From Erythrobacter ani (GTDB lineage Bacteria; Pseudomonadota; Alphaproteobacteria; Sphingomonadales; Sphingomonadaceae): DNA of 64,000 bases. How positions within the stretch are numbered: position 1 is the first letter of the stretch; every line of letters begins with the position of its first letter. The DNA lies in NCBI RefSeq assembly GCF_019204025.1, contig NZ_JAGSPB010000003.1, positions 186,001-250,000 of the forward strand. Reading direction: 5' to 3'. A program made the translations under genes and the position numbers. The notes under the pieces are model-generated. The model searched no databases and was not told where the DNA came from. It worked only from the letters and a program-made list of their open reading frames with translations. Positions 35,408-45,237 of the stretch are shown one piece after another.

Positions 35408-38400
35408 ATGCCCGACCTGAACCGCATTCTGGCGGCGGAGACCCCGCTTACGCTTTCGTCGCTGCCTCGCGGAGCGGTGCCGCTGATCATGAGCGATCTG
35501 GCGCGCGCGGTGAAACAGCGTGCCGTGTTCATCGCAGCGGATGATGCGGCCATGCGCGCAGCAGCCGAAGCAGCGCGGTTTTTCGCGCCCGAGGTGGAGG
35601 TCATCGAATTTCCCGCATGGGACTGTCTGCCCTACGACCGCGCAAGCCCCGCCCTTTCGGTCAGCGCGGCGCGTCTGTCGGCACTTTTCAAACTGCAGCA
35701 ACCGGCTGGCGGATCGCAATTGCTGGTCACGACGATCAATGCCGTCCTGCAACGCGCGCTGACGCCCTTTCGCATTCGCGAAAGCGTGCGCGAGTTCAAA
35801 CCCGGCACGGCGATCGGGCATGAAAGTCTCTCGGCACTGCTCACGCGCCTGGGTTACACGCGCACCGACACCGTGATCGACCACGGCGAGTTTGCAGTTC
35901 GGGGGTCGATTGTCGATATTTTCCCGTCCTCGCTCGACGAGGGTTTACGGCTCGATTTTTTCGGCGATGAGCTCGAAAGTCTGCGCCTGTTCGATCCGGG
36001 AACCCAGCGTTCGACCGGCACACTCAAATCGCATTTGTTGCTGCCAGCATCCGAAGCGCTTCTGGATGAAGACAGCATCAAACGGTTCCGGTCGCGCTAC
36101 CGCGAAATGTTCGGCGCCCCTGCGACGCAAGATCCTTTGTACGAGGCGGTCAGCGAAGGGCGGCGTCTCGCGGGCATGGAACATTGGCTGCCGCTGTTCG
36201 AAAAGAAACTGGCAACACTGTTCGATTATCTCGGAGCGGACGATCTCGTCGTCATCGATCAGAGCGCGCTCGGCGCAGCAGATGAACGCCTGACCGACAT
36301 CCAGGATTACCACGACCAGCGTGAGCGCATCGCCGCAGACAAGACCGGCAGTTATCGGCCTCTCGAACCCGGCGCTCTCTATCTGCAGAAGAATGAATTC
36401 GACGCCGCCCTGAAAGCCGCTCCGGCGCACCGCGCCAGCGTTTTCGCCGCGCCCGAAAGCGAGGCCAGCATTGACTTTGGATTCAAGGCCGCCCGCGACT
36501 TCACTCCTGAACGCGGACGCGGCGACAATGTTTACGAATCCGCGGCAGCCCATTTCAAAGCGGTTGCGAAGTCAGACCGAAAGCCGCTTTTCGCCGCTTA
36601 CTCTACCGGAAGCCGATCGCGGATCGCGTCCATCCTTTCCGAGGCCGGCTGCGAAAGCGTCGAGGCTGAAAGCTGGCAGGAAGCGCTGGGCCTCGCTGCA
36701 AAGGGCAAGATGGCGGCCATGGTGCTGCCGCTCGAAACGGGGTTCGCGAATGACGATCTCGAACTCCTTACCGAACAGGACGTGCTCGGCGACAGGCTCG
36801 TCCGGCGAAAGAAAAAGCGCAAGGGTTCCGATGCCTTCCTTGCCGAACTTCAGGCGCTCGCGAGGGGCGATCTGGTGGTCCATGTCGAGCACGGGATCGG
36901 CAAATATCTCGGCCTCGATCCCGTGGCAGTCGGGAAGAGCCAGCACGATTGCGTCGCGCTCGAATACAGGGGCGGCGACAAGCTTTTCATTCCGGTCGAA
37001 AATATCGACGTGCTTTCACGCTATGGTTCGAGCGAGGAAAGCGTCCCACTAGACCGGCTGGGCGGCGAAGCATGGCAGAAACGCCGTGCGAAGCTGAAGG
37101 AGCGCATCACCGCGATTGCCGGCGAGCTGATGAAAGTCGCTGCCGAACGCGCACTCAAGAAAGCGCCCGTTTTCGAGACCGAAGAAGCGAGCTACAACCA
37201 GTTCATCGACCGCTTCCCTTGGGAGGAGACCGACGATCAGGATGCGGCCATCGGCGATGTGCTGCGCGATCTTGAAAGCGGGAGGCCGATGGACCGCCTC
37301 GTCTGCGGCGATGTCGGCTTCGGGAAGACCGAAGTGGCCCTGCGCGCCGCCTTCGTCGCGGCGATGAACGGGCAGCAAGTGGCCGTTGTCGCCCCCACCA
37401 CATTGCTGGCACGCCAGCATTACCAGAACTTTTCCGAGCGCTTCGCCGGATTTCCGCTAAAGGTAGGGCGTCTCTCGCGGCTGGTGTCATCGAAAGAGAT
37501 GTCCGAAACACGCGAGGGACTGACCACCGGGCAGATCGACATTGTCGTCGGCACGCACGCGATCCTTTCCAAATCTACCGAGTTCGCCAATCTCGGCCTT
37601 GTCATCGTCGATGAAGAGCAGCGCTTCGGCGTAACGCACAAGGAAAAGCTGAAGCAGCTTCGCTCCGACGTGCATATGCTGACCCTCACTGCAACGCCGA
37701 TCCCGCGCACGCTGCAAATGGCGATGACCGGATTGCGGGAGCTTTCAACCATCCAGACCCCGCCAGTCGACCGCCTCGCCGTGCGAACCTATGTGATGGA
37801 ATGGGACGACATGGTCATGCGCGAGGCATTGCTGCGTGAGCACCATCGCGGCGGACAGAGCTTCATCGTGGTACCGCGCATCTCCGACATGGCGGCGGTC
37901 GAGGAATGGCTGCATGAAAACGTGCCCGAGGTGAAAGCGATCTCCGCACACGGTCAGATGGGAGCGGGCGAGATCGAAGAGCGGATGAGCGCATTCTATG
38001 AAGGCAAATACGAAGTGCTGCTTTCGACCACGATCGTCGAATCCGGCCTCGACCTGCCGAGCGCCAACACGATCATCATTCACCGTGCCGACCGTTTCGG
38101 CCTCGCTCAGCTTTACCAGCTGCGCGGGCGCGTCGGCAGGGCGAAACTGCGCGCCTATGCTTACCTCACCTATGAGAAAGACGTGCAGCTATCAGAGGTT
38201 GCAGAGAAACGGCTCAAGGTGCTGAGCGATCTCGACAGCCTTGGCGCGGGCTTTCAGCTTGCCAGCCACGATCTCGACATTCGCGGTGCGGGCAACCTGC
38301 TCGGCGACGAACAATCGGGGCACATTCGCGAGGTCGGCTTCGAGCTGTATCAATCGATGCTGGAAGACGCGATTCTCGCCGCGAAAGCCGGCGAAATGGG

Positions 38401-38899
38401 ACTGGAGGCGGCGAAGGATAAGGTCTCGCCGCAGATCACCGTCGATGCGCCGATCATGATTCCGGAGGAATACGTTCCCGATCTCGCAGTCAGAATGGCG
38501 TTATACCGCCGGCTCAACCAGGCCCAGGACAAGGCCGAGATCGAAAGCCTTGCAGCCGAAATGATCGACCGGTTTGGCGATCTTCCACAGCCGACAAAGA
38601 ACCTGATCCGCCTGATCGAGATCAAGCATCAGGCAATCGAAGCCAACATCGCAAAGATCGATGTCGGCGCACGCGGCACGCTGGTAACATTCCACAATGA
38701 TGATTTCCCGGATGGGCCCGGCCTCATCGCCTATGTCGACAGGCTGCAGGGAACGGCGAAGCTGAGGCCCGACATGAAGCTTGTCATCAGCCGCGCCTGG
38801 GGCGATCCGCAAAGCCGCCTCAACGGGCTTTTCCAGTTGACCAAGGGATTGTCCGGTATCGTCAGGAAGGCACGGAAGAAAGCTAAAGAACCCGCCTGA
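35408..38899 (+). CDS. mfd: transcription-repair coupling factor Mfd
   Basis: 1163 residues. The N-terminal UvrB-like module precedes an RNA polymerase interacting domain (about 480-560). The helicase motifs follow: GDVGFGKTEVALRA, VDEEQRFG, TATPIPRTL, and the TRG element QLYQLRGRVGRAKLRAYAYL. A C-terminal TRCF domain closes the protein. Mfd removes RNA polymerase stalled at lesions and recruits UvrA. It starts 60 bases after sdhE on the same strand and is convergent with the EAL gene, 13 bases away. Confidence 0.96.
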   Translation: MPDLNRILAAETPLTLSSLPRGAVPLIMSDLARAVKQRAVFIAADDAAMRAAAEAARFFAPEVEVIEFPAWDCLPYDRASPALSVSAARLSALFKLQQPAGGSQLLVTTINAVLQRALTPFRIRESVREFKPGTAIGHESLSALLTRLGYTRTDTVIDHGEFAVRGSIVDIFPSSLDEGLRLDFFGDELESLRLFDPGTQRSTGTLKSHLLLPASEALLDEDSIKRFRSRYREMFGAPATQDPLYEAVSEGRRLAGMEHWLPLFEKKLATLFDYLGADDLVVIDQSALGAADERLTDIQDYHDQRERIAADKTGSYRPLEPGALYLQKNEFDAALKAAPAHRASVFAAPESEASIDFGFKAARDFTPERGRGDNVYESAAAHFKAVAKSDRKPLFAAYSTGSRSRIASILSEAGCESVEAESWQEALGLAAKGKMAAMVLPLETGFANDDLELLTEQDVLGDRLVRRKKKRKGSDAFLAELQALARGDLVVHVEHGIGKYLGLDPVAVGKSQHDCVALEYRGGDKLFIPVENIDVLSRYGSSEESVPLDRLGGEAWQKRRAKLKERITAIAGELMKVAAERALKKAPVFETEEASYNQFIDRFPWEETDDQDAAIGDVLRDLESGRPMDRLVCGDVGFGKTEVALRAAFVAAMNGQQVAVVAPTTLLARQHYQNFSERFAGFPLKVGRLSRLVSSKEMSETREGLTTGQIDIVVGTHAILSKSTEFANLGLVIVDEEQRFGVTHKEKLKQLRSDVHMLTLTATPIPRTLQMAMTGLRELSTIQTPPVDRLAVRTYVMEWDDMVMREALLREHHRGGQSFIVVPRISDMAAVEEWLHENVPEVKAISAHGQMGAGEIEERMSAFYEGKYEVLLSTTIVESGLDLPSANTIIIHRADRFGLAQLYQLRGRVGRAKLRAYAYLTYEKDVQLSEVAEKRLKVLSDLDSLGAGFQLASHDLDIRGAGNLLGDEQSGHIREVGFELYQSMLEDAILAAKAGEMGLEAAKDKVSPQITVDAPIMIPEEYVPDLAVRMALYRRLNQAQDKAEIESLAAEMIDRFGDLPQPTKNLIRLIEIKHQAIEANIAKIDVGARGTLVTFHNDDFPDGPGLIAYVDRLQGTAKLRPDMKLVISRAWGDPQSRLNGLFQLTKGLSGIVRKARKKAKEPA

Positions 38900-38912
38900 C
38901 CGATTCCGCCGA

Positions 38913-39755
38913 CTAGCCGTGCCCTTGCCCGCGTGCGGTCGCCGCCAATGCGAGCATATCCGCGCTTTTCATCGGCGGTGCGCGCAGAAAACCCTGCCAA
39001 AATTGACAGCCCTCGGATTTGATTGCCGCGCGCTGTATCTCGCTTTCAATACCTTCGGCATACACATCGAGTTCCAGCGCCGCGGCGAGCGCAATGATCG
39101 CCCGCAAGACCGCCAGCGCCTTGGCATCGCCGGGCACCTTATCGACCATGATCTTGTCGAGCTTGATTGCGTCGAGCGGCAGCTCTCGCAGGTATCGAAA
39201 ATTGCAGAACCCGGCTCCGAAATCGTCGAGCGCCGTCCGAAACCCGAGATTGCGCAGGGCCTTGAGAGCCTCCCCGGCCTGCCTGATGTCCCGCAGCAGA
39301 AGGTCTTCGGTTATTTCCAGCATGAGCCGCTCGGGAGCGATTGCACTTTCTCCGATCAATCTGGCGAAATCGGACGCGAAATGCGGGTCGCCCAGTTCTT
39401 CGGGCGTGATGTTGAGCGAAAGCGATAGTTCATGAGGCCATGATGCCGCCTCTTCGAGCGCGCGTGCGACCAGATGGCGCGACAGCGGCGCGACCAGCGC
39501 GGCGCGCTCGGCAATGGCGAAGAGATCACGCGCACCGATCTCGCCCAATGTCGGATGCTGCCAGCGGGCCAATGCCTCGGCTCCGACCAGAGCGCCTGAC
39601 GCTGTTTCGAATTGCGGCTGAAACAACACCTCAATTTCGTCACGATCCAATGCGCGCAGCAAATCCTTATCGCGCGCAGACGAGCTCACTCCCGGCAATG
39701 AGCCCTGCAGCGACTTTCGAAGCGATGGATAAAAAGGCGGTTGCTCGTTTGACAT
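38913..39755 (-). CDS. stand-alone EAL-domain c-di-GMP phosphodiesterase
   Basis: 280 residues consisting of one EAL domain after a 40-residue N-terminal stretch. Signature and metal/catalytic residues appear intact: EAL (60-62), LNITPEE, LEITED, DDFGAGF, IKLDK, AEGIES, and QGFL. So it is a likely active PDE that opens c-di-GMP. No GGDEF, PAS or receiver domain is present, so it is probably cytoplasmic and either constitutively expressed or controlled by partner binding. It is divergent from NAD kinase. Confidence 0.9.
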   Translation of the reverse strand: MSNEQPPFYPSLRKSLQGSLPGVSSSARDKDLLRALDRDEIEVLFQPQFETASGALVGAEALARWQHPTLGEIGARDLFAIAERAALVAPLSRHLVARALEEAASWPHELSLSLNITPEELGDPHFASDFARLIGESAIAPERLMLEITEDLLLRDIRQAGEALKALRNLGFRTALDDFGAGFCNFRYLRELPLDAIKLDKIMVDKVPGDAKALAVLRAIIALAAALELDVYAEGIESEIQRAAIKSEGCQFWQGFLRAPPMKSADMLALAATARGQGHG

Positions 39756-39941
39756 ATCTTCTCTTTGGCCCGGCCTCTCTTATGCGGCAGTTTCGGACAA
39801 GGCTTACAGCATTTGCAATCCGCCCGAAATTGGAACAACAGGATATCATGCAGGATAAGCATCGCCTCGGCCGCATTGATCGAAGCGTATGGACCCGAAA
39901 AGGGCGATTTTCGATTGAGGTTGAGGGGGCCTGACCGGTTT

Positions 39942-40748
39942 ATGACTAAGTCGATCAACGGCCATTCCCATCCGTACAAACGGATGGCGCTGCTCGCATC
40001 AGAGACGGAGCGCGCACAAGAGGCCTACGCAGCGATGTTTGCGCAGCAGGATTGGGTTCCCATTGAGGAGGCCGATGTCGCCGTGGTGCTCGGCGGGGAT
40101 GGTTTCATGCTTCAAACACTCCATTCCATGCTCGATTGCGGGCGGGTCATTCCGGCTTACGGCATGAATTTGGGCACTGTCGGGTTTCTGATGAACCGGT
40201 ATGACAAACGCGCGGTCATCGCCAATCGCTTGGCCAAGGCCAACAGCAAATCGATCGCCCCGCTCAAAATGGACGCTGTGACCCAGGACGGAACACAGCA
40301 CACGCTTAGCGCGATCAATGAAGTTTCCCTGCTTCGCGAAACCCGCCAGACCGCCAAAATTGAGGTAACCGTGGGAAGCCGCGTTCGGATCAAGGAACTG
40401 ATTTGCGACGGGGTGCTGGTGTCGACGCCTGCCGGTTCGACAGCGTATAATCTTTCTGCCAACGGACCAATCCTGCCACTGGACAGCGAAGTGCTCGCGC
40501 TCACTCCGATCAGCCCATTTCGTCCGCGTCGCTGGCGCGGAGCCATTCTGCCAGACCGGATGCGGATAAAGCTGCGCGTGCTCGACCCTGACAAACGCCC
40601 CGTTGCCGCTGTCGCCGATCAGAAAGAACTGCGCGATATCGCCGAGGTCACCTTGGAAATCGCGCACGAGACCGAGCTCGAATTGTTATTCGATCCGGGA
40701 CAATCGCTCGAAGAACGCATTGTGGCCGAGCAATTCGTGGTCGAGTGA
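39942..40748 (+). CDS. nadK: NAD kinase
   Basis: 268 residues. GGDGFMLQ (the GGDG motif, about residues 50-57) and NLGTVGFLMN are diagnostic, and the later TPAGSTAYNLSANGPILP supports it. It phosphorylates NAD to NADP. The start at 39942 gives MTKSINGHSHPYK; an internal Met could shorten it by about 14 residues. It is a single gene with tRNA-Asn just downstream. Confidence 0.92.
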   Translation: MTKSINGHSHPYKRMALLASETERAQEAYAAMFAQQDWVPIEEADVAVVLGGDGFMLQTLHSMLDCGRVIPAYGMNLGTVGFLMNRYDKRAVIANRLAKANSKSIAPLKMDAVTQDGTQHTLSAINEVSLLRETRQTAKIEVTVGSRVRIKELICDGVLVSTPAGSTAYNLSANGPILPLDSEVLALTPISPFRPRRWRGAILPDRMRIKLRVLDPDKRPVAAVADQKELRDIAEVTLEIAHETELELLFDPGQSLEERIVAEQFVVE

Positions 40749-40832
40749 CATTTCCGACTAAAACACTCTTGCATTGATAGTGCGCCGCCCATATACGCGC
40801 GCTTCGCACTCGGCAGACAAACCGGGTGCTGC

Positions 40833-40907
40833 TCCCCGATAGCTCAGCGGTAGAGTAGGTGACTGTTAATCACTTGGTCGTTGGTTCGAATCCAACTCGG
40901 GGAGCCA
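40833..40907 (+). tRNA. tRNA-Asn (anticodon GTT)
   Basis: The acceptor strands TCCCCGA and TCGGGGA pair perfectly, with discriminator G. The anticodon loop CTGTTAA gives GTT. CCA is encoded. Confidence 0.96.
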
Positions 40908-41036
40908 TCATTTCTTCAACACTTTGTTAACTTTTGCGGCCCGTCCGATCCCGAATTGGGACTGGGGATGGGTTACGCTTTCGTTAACGCGTGCGCGCTG
41001 TCTAGGCGGTTCTCCTGTTTTCAAAGGAGCCCTACC

Positions 41037-41189
41037 ATGTCCAAATATACGTTTCGCAGCAGCGCACCCGATCCATGGACCCAGCCCCGCCCGTTCCGCG
41101 ATCCGACCCTGCGTCGGTATCACTATGGCAAGATTCAACCGATGGAAGAGCCACGCGGCTTTTTCGCGCGACTTCTGCGCGCGAGCTGA
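41037..41189 (+). CDS. small hypothetical protein (50 aa) with a strong ribosome site
   Basis: 50 codons starting MSKYTFRSS, rich in Arg, Pro, Phe and aromatic residues. AAGGAG at 41024-41029 is seven bases from the ATG at 41037, unusually strong for a spurious ORF. A CTCCT (41012-41016) upstream could pair with AGGAG and hide the ribosome site. The 5' region also holds two GTTAAC sites (around 40926 and 40983). No family recognised. Confidence 0.6.
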   Translation: MSKYTFRSSAPDPWTQPRPFRDPTLRRYHYGKIQPMEEPRGFFARLLRAS

Positions 41190-41200
41190 CAGTCGGGCGG

Positions 41201-41956
41201 TCAGGAACCGCCCAGCAACCGCAGTCCGACAATCAGCACGAGCGCTGCGGTCAGCCACCTGATCCAGCGTTTGGGCAACACCTTCACCGCCATCAGGCTG
41301 CCGATCTGTCCGCCGATCGCCACCGCGATCAGCAGCGGCAGAGCGGCACCCAGGGCGCTGCCGAGTCCGACGCTTCCCGGCTTCAGCAATTGACCTGCGA
41401 GCCCGAAGAGTGAGTTGACCAAGATGAAAAAGCTCGCCGTCGCCGCGATTGCGCGCGCGTCGCGCCAGCGGGTGAGGTGAAGCAGCGGCGCGAGAAAGAT
41501 GCCTCCGCCAATACCGACCAAGCCGGCAAGATAACCCAAAGGCGCGGCGATCAGCGGCATGAAACGTGCGAGCCTGGTCGGCACATCACTCGAATGCTCG
41601 CTGACCGGTATCAACATGGTCGCAGCCGTCAGCACCAGACTTGCGCCCAGAAGCAGCATGAAGCCCGATTGACCGATCGGCGTAACCCCGCCCAGAAACG
41701 CCGCTGGCGCCGCAATAGCCGTCATAACGATGGCTCCGCGCCACGGTGTCACTCCGGCCCGCGCGAAGCGTACCGAGCTGCCGGCGACCACCACGATATT
41801 GCAGGCCAGCACCACGACCGGAAGAAGCCGGTAATCCAACCCTGAAAGCGCGAGCAAGGCAGCATAGGTCGATCCGCCGCCAAACCCGACGCTGGCATAC
41901 AGCAACGCCGTGACGAGAAATGCCAGCGCGAGCAGCGCCGGGACTGCTCCGATCAT
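41201..41956 (-). CDS. TauE/SafE-family sulfite/anion exporter-like permease
   Basis: 251 residues with seven or eight helices. The conserved GFGGGSTYAALLAL loop near the start and VGIGGGIFLAPLL in the middle are the two pore repeats of TauE/SafE. These export sulfonates, sulfite or other anions; the substrate is unknown here. The ATG at 41956 is chosen; a TTG at 41989 would abut the secA stop. It is directly downstream of secA and may be read on the same transcript. Confidence 0.88.
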   Translation of the reverse strand: MIGAVPALLALAFLVTALLYASVGFGGGSTYAALLALSGLDYRLLPVVVLACNIVVVAGSSVRFARAGVTPWRGAIVMTAIAAPAAFLGGVTPIGQSGFMLLLGASLVLTAATMLIPVSEHSSDVPTRLARFMPLIAAPLGYLAGLVGIGGGIFLAPLLHLTRWRDARAIAATASFFILVNSLFGLAGQLLKPGSVGLGSALGAALPLLIAVAIGGQIGSLMAVKVLPKRWIRWLTAALVLIVGLRLLGGS

Positions 41957-41989
41957 CGCGCTGCCCTGCCCTAATTCCGGTGACCGCAA

Positions 41990-44752
41990 TCAGGCGGTCT
42001 GCCTCGCCCCAGCGGCGCCGTGGCAATGCTTGTACTTGTTACCGCTGCCGCATGGGCACGGTGCATTGCGGCTGACGTCAAGGTTCGCATAGGGATCTTC
42101 GGTGTTCGCTCCGCCCGGCCCCGCCGCCGCGCGAGCCGATCCTGCGAGCGAGCCAAACAATTCTGGCCGATCTTCCGATCCATCACCGTCACCCGAGTTA
42201 TCAAGGCCGGTCAGCGGATCGATGTGCCCGGTCAGGAAATCAGGCAGGTCCGGCAACGCTTCGGTCTCAGGCTGAGCAAGGCGCAATTCGGATTTGAACA
42301 GCAGCTTGGTGACTTCCTCACGCAGTGTATCGAGCATGTTTTCGAACAGCCCGAACGCTTCCTGCTTGTATTCATTGATCGGCTGTTTCTGCGCGATCCC
42401 GCGCATCCAGATGACCTGTCGCAGCGCATCGAGCGTTGCGAGGTGCTCCTTCCAGTGGAAATCGAGCTGCCGCAACAACACGTCCTTCTCGACAAGGCGC
42501 CAGATCGATGGGTCGTTCTTCGCGATCTTTTCTTCCATCAGCCTGTCGGTCTGTTCGCGGAGGCGCTCTTCGATCAGCTCAGGTTCGACCTGGTCTTCCT
42601 CCAACCACTCCTCAAGGGGCGGCGTAAGGCTAAAGACTTCTTCGACTTTCTCCTTGAGCAGCGCGATATCCCACTGTTCGGGATAGGAACCCGGAGGGCA
42701 CGCGGTTCCAACGATGGAATTGATCGTGTCGTGGCGCATATCGACCACAACATCGTCGACCGTCTCGGAATCCATGATCTCTTCGCGCTGCTCGTAAATG
42801 ACCTTGCGCTGGTCGTTCATCACATCGTCGTACTGCACGACCTGCTTACGCGTATCGTAATTGCGCGCCTCGACCTTTTTCTGGGCGGTCTCGATGGCCT
42901 TGGACAGCCATTTGGAACCGATCGCCTCGCCATCTTCGAGGTTCGAATTCATCATCTTCGCAAAAAGAGTGTCCGGGCCGAAGATGCGCAGCAGATCATC
43001 CTCCAGGCACAGGTAGAAGCGCGAGAGGCCAGGGTCGCCTTGACGACCCGAACGTCCGCGCAGCTGGTTGTCGATCCGGCGCGATTCGTGACGTTCGGTG
43101 CCGAGCACGAACAGGCCTCCTGCTTCGAGCACTTTTTGCCGCTCTTCGGCTACGGCTTCCTTGATCGCCGCGATCGCCGCATCTTTCTGCGGGCCATCAT
43201 CCATGTCGCTGGTTTCGTCCTCGATACGGAATTCGACATTGCCGCCGAGCTGAATATCGGTCCCGCGCCCAGCCATGTTGGTCGCGATGGTCACCGCACC
43301 GAGCCGGCCTGCCTGCGCGACGATATGCGCTTCGCGTTCATGCTGACGCGCGTTCAGGATTTCGTGCTTTACACCTTCCTTGTCGAGGAACTGGCTGAGC
43401 AATTCCGACTTCTCGATCGACACCGTACCGACAAGGACCGGCTGACCGATCTCGTTCTTCTCCTTGATCGCCTTCGCAATGGCGGCGAACTTGTCCAAAG
43501 TGTTCTTGTAGAATTCGTCTTCTTCATCGATGCGCGCGACCGGCAGGTTGGTCGGAATTTCGACGACATTGACGCTGTAGATGTCCCAGAATTCCGCGGC
43601 CTCGGTCGCGGCGGTTCCGGTCATCCCGGAAAGCTTGGGATACATGCGGAAATAATTCTGGAACGTGATCGAAGCCATAGTCTGGTTTTCAGGCTCGATC
43701 TTGACGCCTTCCTTCGCCTCGACTGCCTGATGCAGGCCGTTCGACCAGCGGCGACCGTCCATCATTCGGCCCGTAAACTCATCGATGATCACGACCTTCT
43801 CGTCCTTGACGATGTAGTGATCGTCGCGGCGGAACATGTGGACCGCCTTCAAAGCCTGGTCGAGATGGTGGACGACCTGGGTATTCTCGATGTCGTAGAG
43901 GTTTTCGGTTTCCAGCAGGCCTTTCTCGATCAGCAAGGCTTCGACCTTGTCCAGCCCATCTTCGTTGAGCTGGATGTTCTTGCTTTTCTCGTCCTTGTCG
44001 TACCACTCCTCGGGGATCTCTTTCGCCACCTCGTCCAGCTTCACGTAGAGATCGGACTTGTCCTCAGTCGGGCCCGAGATGATCAGCGGCGTTCGTGCCT
44101 CGTCGATCAGGATCGAGTCCACCTCATCGACAATCGCGAAATTGAACGGACGCTGTGCCATCTGGCTGCGCTCGTGCTTCATGTTATCGCGAAGGTAATC
44201 GAACCCGAATTCGTTGTTCGTCCCGTAAGTGATGTCGGAATTGTATGCGTCGCGTTTGGTGTATTCATCCATGTTCGGGATGATCGTGCCGACCGACAGG
44301 CCCAGCCAATTGTAAAGCTGTCCCATCCATGCCGCATCGCGCGTGGCGAGGTAGTCGTTCACCGTCACGACGTGCACGCCCTTGCCTTCGATCGCATTGA
44401 GATAGACGGCGAGCGTAGCCATGAGGGTCTTACCTTCGCCCGTGCGCATTTCCGCGATCTCGCCGCGATGGAGCACGATGCCGCCGATCAGCTGCACGTC
44501 GAAATGCCGCATTCCGAACACGCGCATCGACGCCTCCCGGACCGTGGCGAACGCTTCAGGCAGGATGTCGTCGAGCGAACTTCCACTGTCGAGCAGGCCG
44601 CGAAACTTGTCGGTCTGCGCACGCAGATCGTCATCGGAAAGCGCCTGCATTTGCGGCTCCAGACCGTTGATTTCATTGACGATCTTGCCAAGCGATTTGA
44701 TATAGCGATCGTTCGAGGAGCCGAAGATCGATTTCATAAGGGAATCGAGCAT
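41990..44752 (-). CDS. secA: preprotein translocase ATPase SecA
   Basis: 920 residues. Walker A is in MRTGEGKTL (GEGKT 105-109), the DEVD Walker B is followed by [15 protein letters not shown], and the central [14 protein letters not shown] segment is diagnostic. The C-terminal zinc tail [14 protein letters not shown] binds SecB and ribosomes. SecA drives proteins through SecYEG. ATG at 44752 gives [16 protein letters not shown]. Confidence 0.97.
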   Translation of the reverse strand: MLDSLMKSIFGSSNDRYIKSLGKIVNEINGLEPQMQALSDDDLRAQTDKFRGLLDSGSSLDDILPEAFATVREASMRVFGMRHFDVQLIGGIVLHRGEIAEMRTGEGKTLMATLAVYLNAIEGKGVHVVTVNDYLATRDAAWMGQLYNWLGLSVGTIIPNMDEYTKRDAYNSDITYGTNNEFGFDYLRDNMKHERSQMAQRPFNFAIVDEVDSILIDEARTPLIISGPTEDKSDLYVKLDEVAKEIPEEWYDKDEKSKNIQLNEDGLDKVEALLIEKGLLETENLYDIENTQVVHHLDQALKAVHMFRRDDHYIVKDEKVVIIDEFTGRMMDGRRWSNGLHQAVEAKEGVKIEPENQTMASITFQNYFRMYPKLSGMTGTAATEAAEFWDIYSVNVVEIPTNLPVARIDEEDEFYKNTLDKFAAIAKAIKEKNEIGQPVLVGTVSIEKSELLSQFLDKEGVKHEILNARQHEREAHIVAQAGRLGAVTIATNMAGRGTDIQLGGNVEFRIEDETSDMDDGPQKDAAIAAIKEAVAEERQKVLEAGGLFVLGTERHESRRIDNQLRGRSGRQGDPGLSRFYLCLEDDLLRIFGPDTLFAKMMNSNLEDGEAIGSKWLSKAIETAQKKVEARNYDTRKQVVQYDDVMNDQRKVIYEQREEIMDSETVDDVVVDMRHDTINSIVGTACPPGSYPEQWDIALLKEKVEEVFSLTPPLEEWLEEDQVEPELIEERLREQTDRLMEEKIAKNDPSIWRLVEKDVLLRQLDFHWKEHLATLDALRQVIWMRGIAQKQPINEYKQEAFGLFENMLDTLREEVTKLLFKSELRLAQPETEALPDLPDFLTGHIDPLTGLDNSGDGDGSEDRPELFGSLAGSARAAAGPGGANTEDPYANLDVSRNAPCPCGSGNKYKHCHGAAGARQTA

Positions 44753-44873
44753 GGGAGAGGATAGCCTTGAATTGCGTGCAGCCCGTCAACGGGGCCGAAA
44801 AACACATGGATTTGATAAGGGGAGTTCGCGCCGACAATGCGGGCGGGTTACGATAGAATTTCTTGTGAACGCG

Positions 44874-45155
44874 CTATTCGTATGCGCGTTCGATCCCCAT
44901 CAGCACGGGCAGGCGCAATGTGCGCGGGCGCGGTGTGCGAAGATCGATCTGCGAACCCTTGGGGTCCGACAATGTCCTGCCTGGACGTTGCCCAACCTGT
45001 GCCTGCTCTCCCGCAGTCGCGCTTTCCGAAGCGGCAGAAACGCTGGAATCGCAAGGTGATGGTTCGGACATATAAGACGCGGCGGCCGGTACGCTGAGCG
45101 CAGCGAGGCCTGATATCAGGGCCAGAAAGGCTAAAAATCTTCGCGTCATTGCCAT
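44874..45155 (-). CDS. hypothetical secreted protein between secA and argJ
   Basis: 93 residues with a clean signal peptide (MAMTRRFLAFLALISGLAALSVPAAAS). The mature part is about 65 residues, Ser/Ala/Arg-rich, ending LRLPVLMGIERAYE. The start at 45155 or 45149 lacks a good ribosome site. It lies upstream of secA on the same strand and divergent from argJ. No family recognised. Confidence 0.55.
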   Translation of the reverse strand: MAMTRRFLAFLALISGLAALSVPAAASYMSEPSPCDSSVSAASESATAGEQAQVGQRPGRTLSDPKGSQIDLRTPRPRTLRLPVLMGIERAYE

Positions 45156-45237
45156 GCAAGATAATGCTTTTGGGCCCGCGCGTCCACTTTCTTTGCCGGA
45201 TTTACTGTGAGCGGACGCTCGCCTAAGCGGTTGCGCT

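Noticed and set aside
42020..44764. Very long open reading frame (about 914 codons) antisense to secA
   Set aside because: It is the complement of a conserved secA gene; long antisense frames are expected in GC-rich codon usage. The protein is low-complexity in character with no family features.
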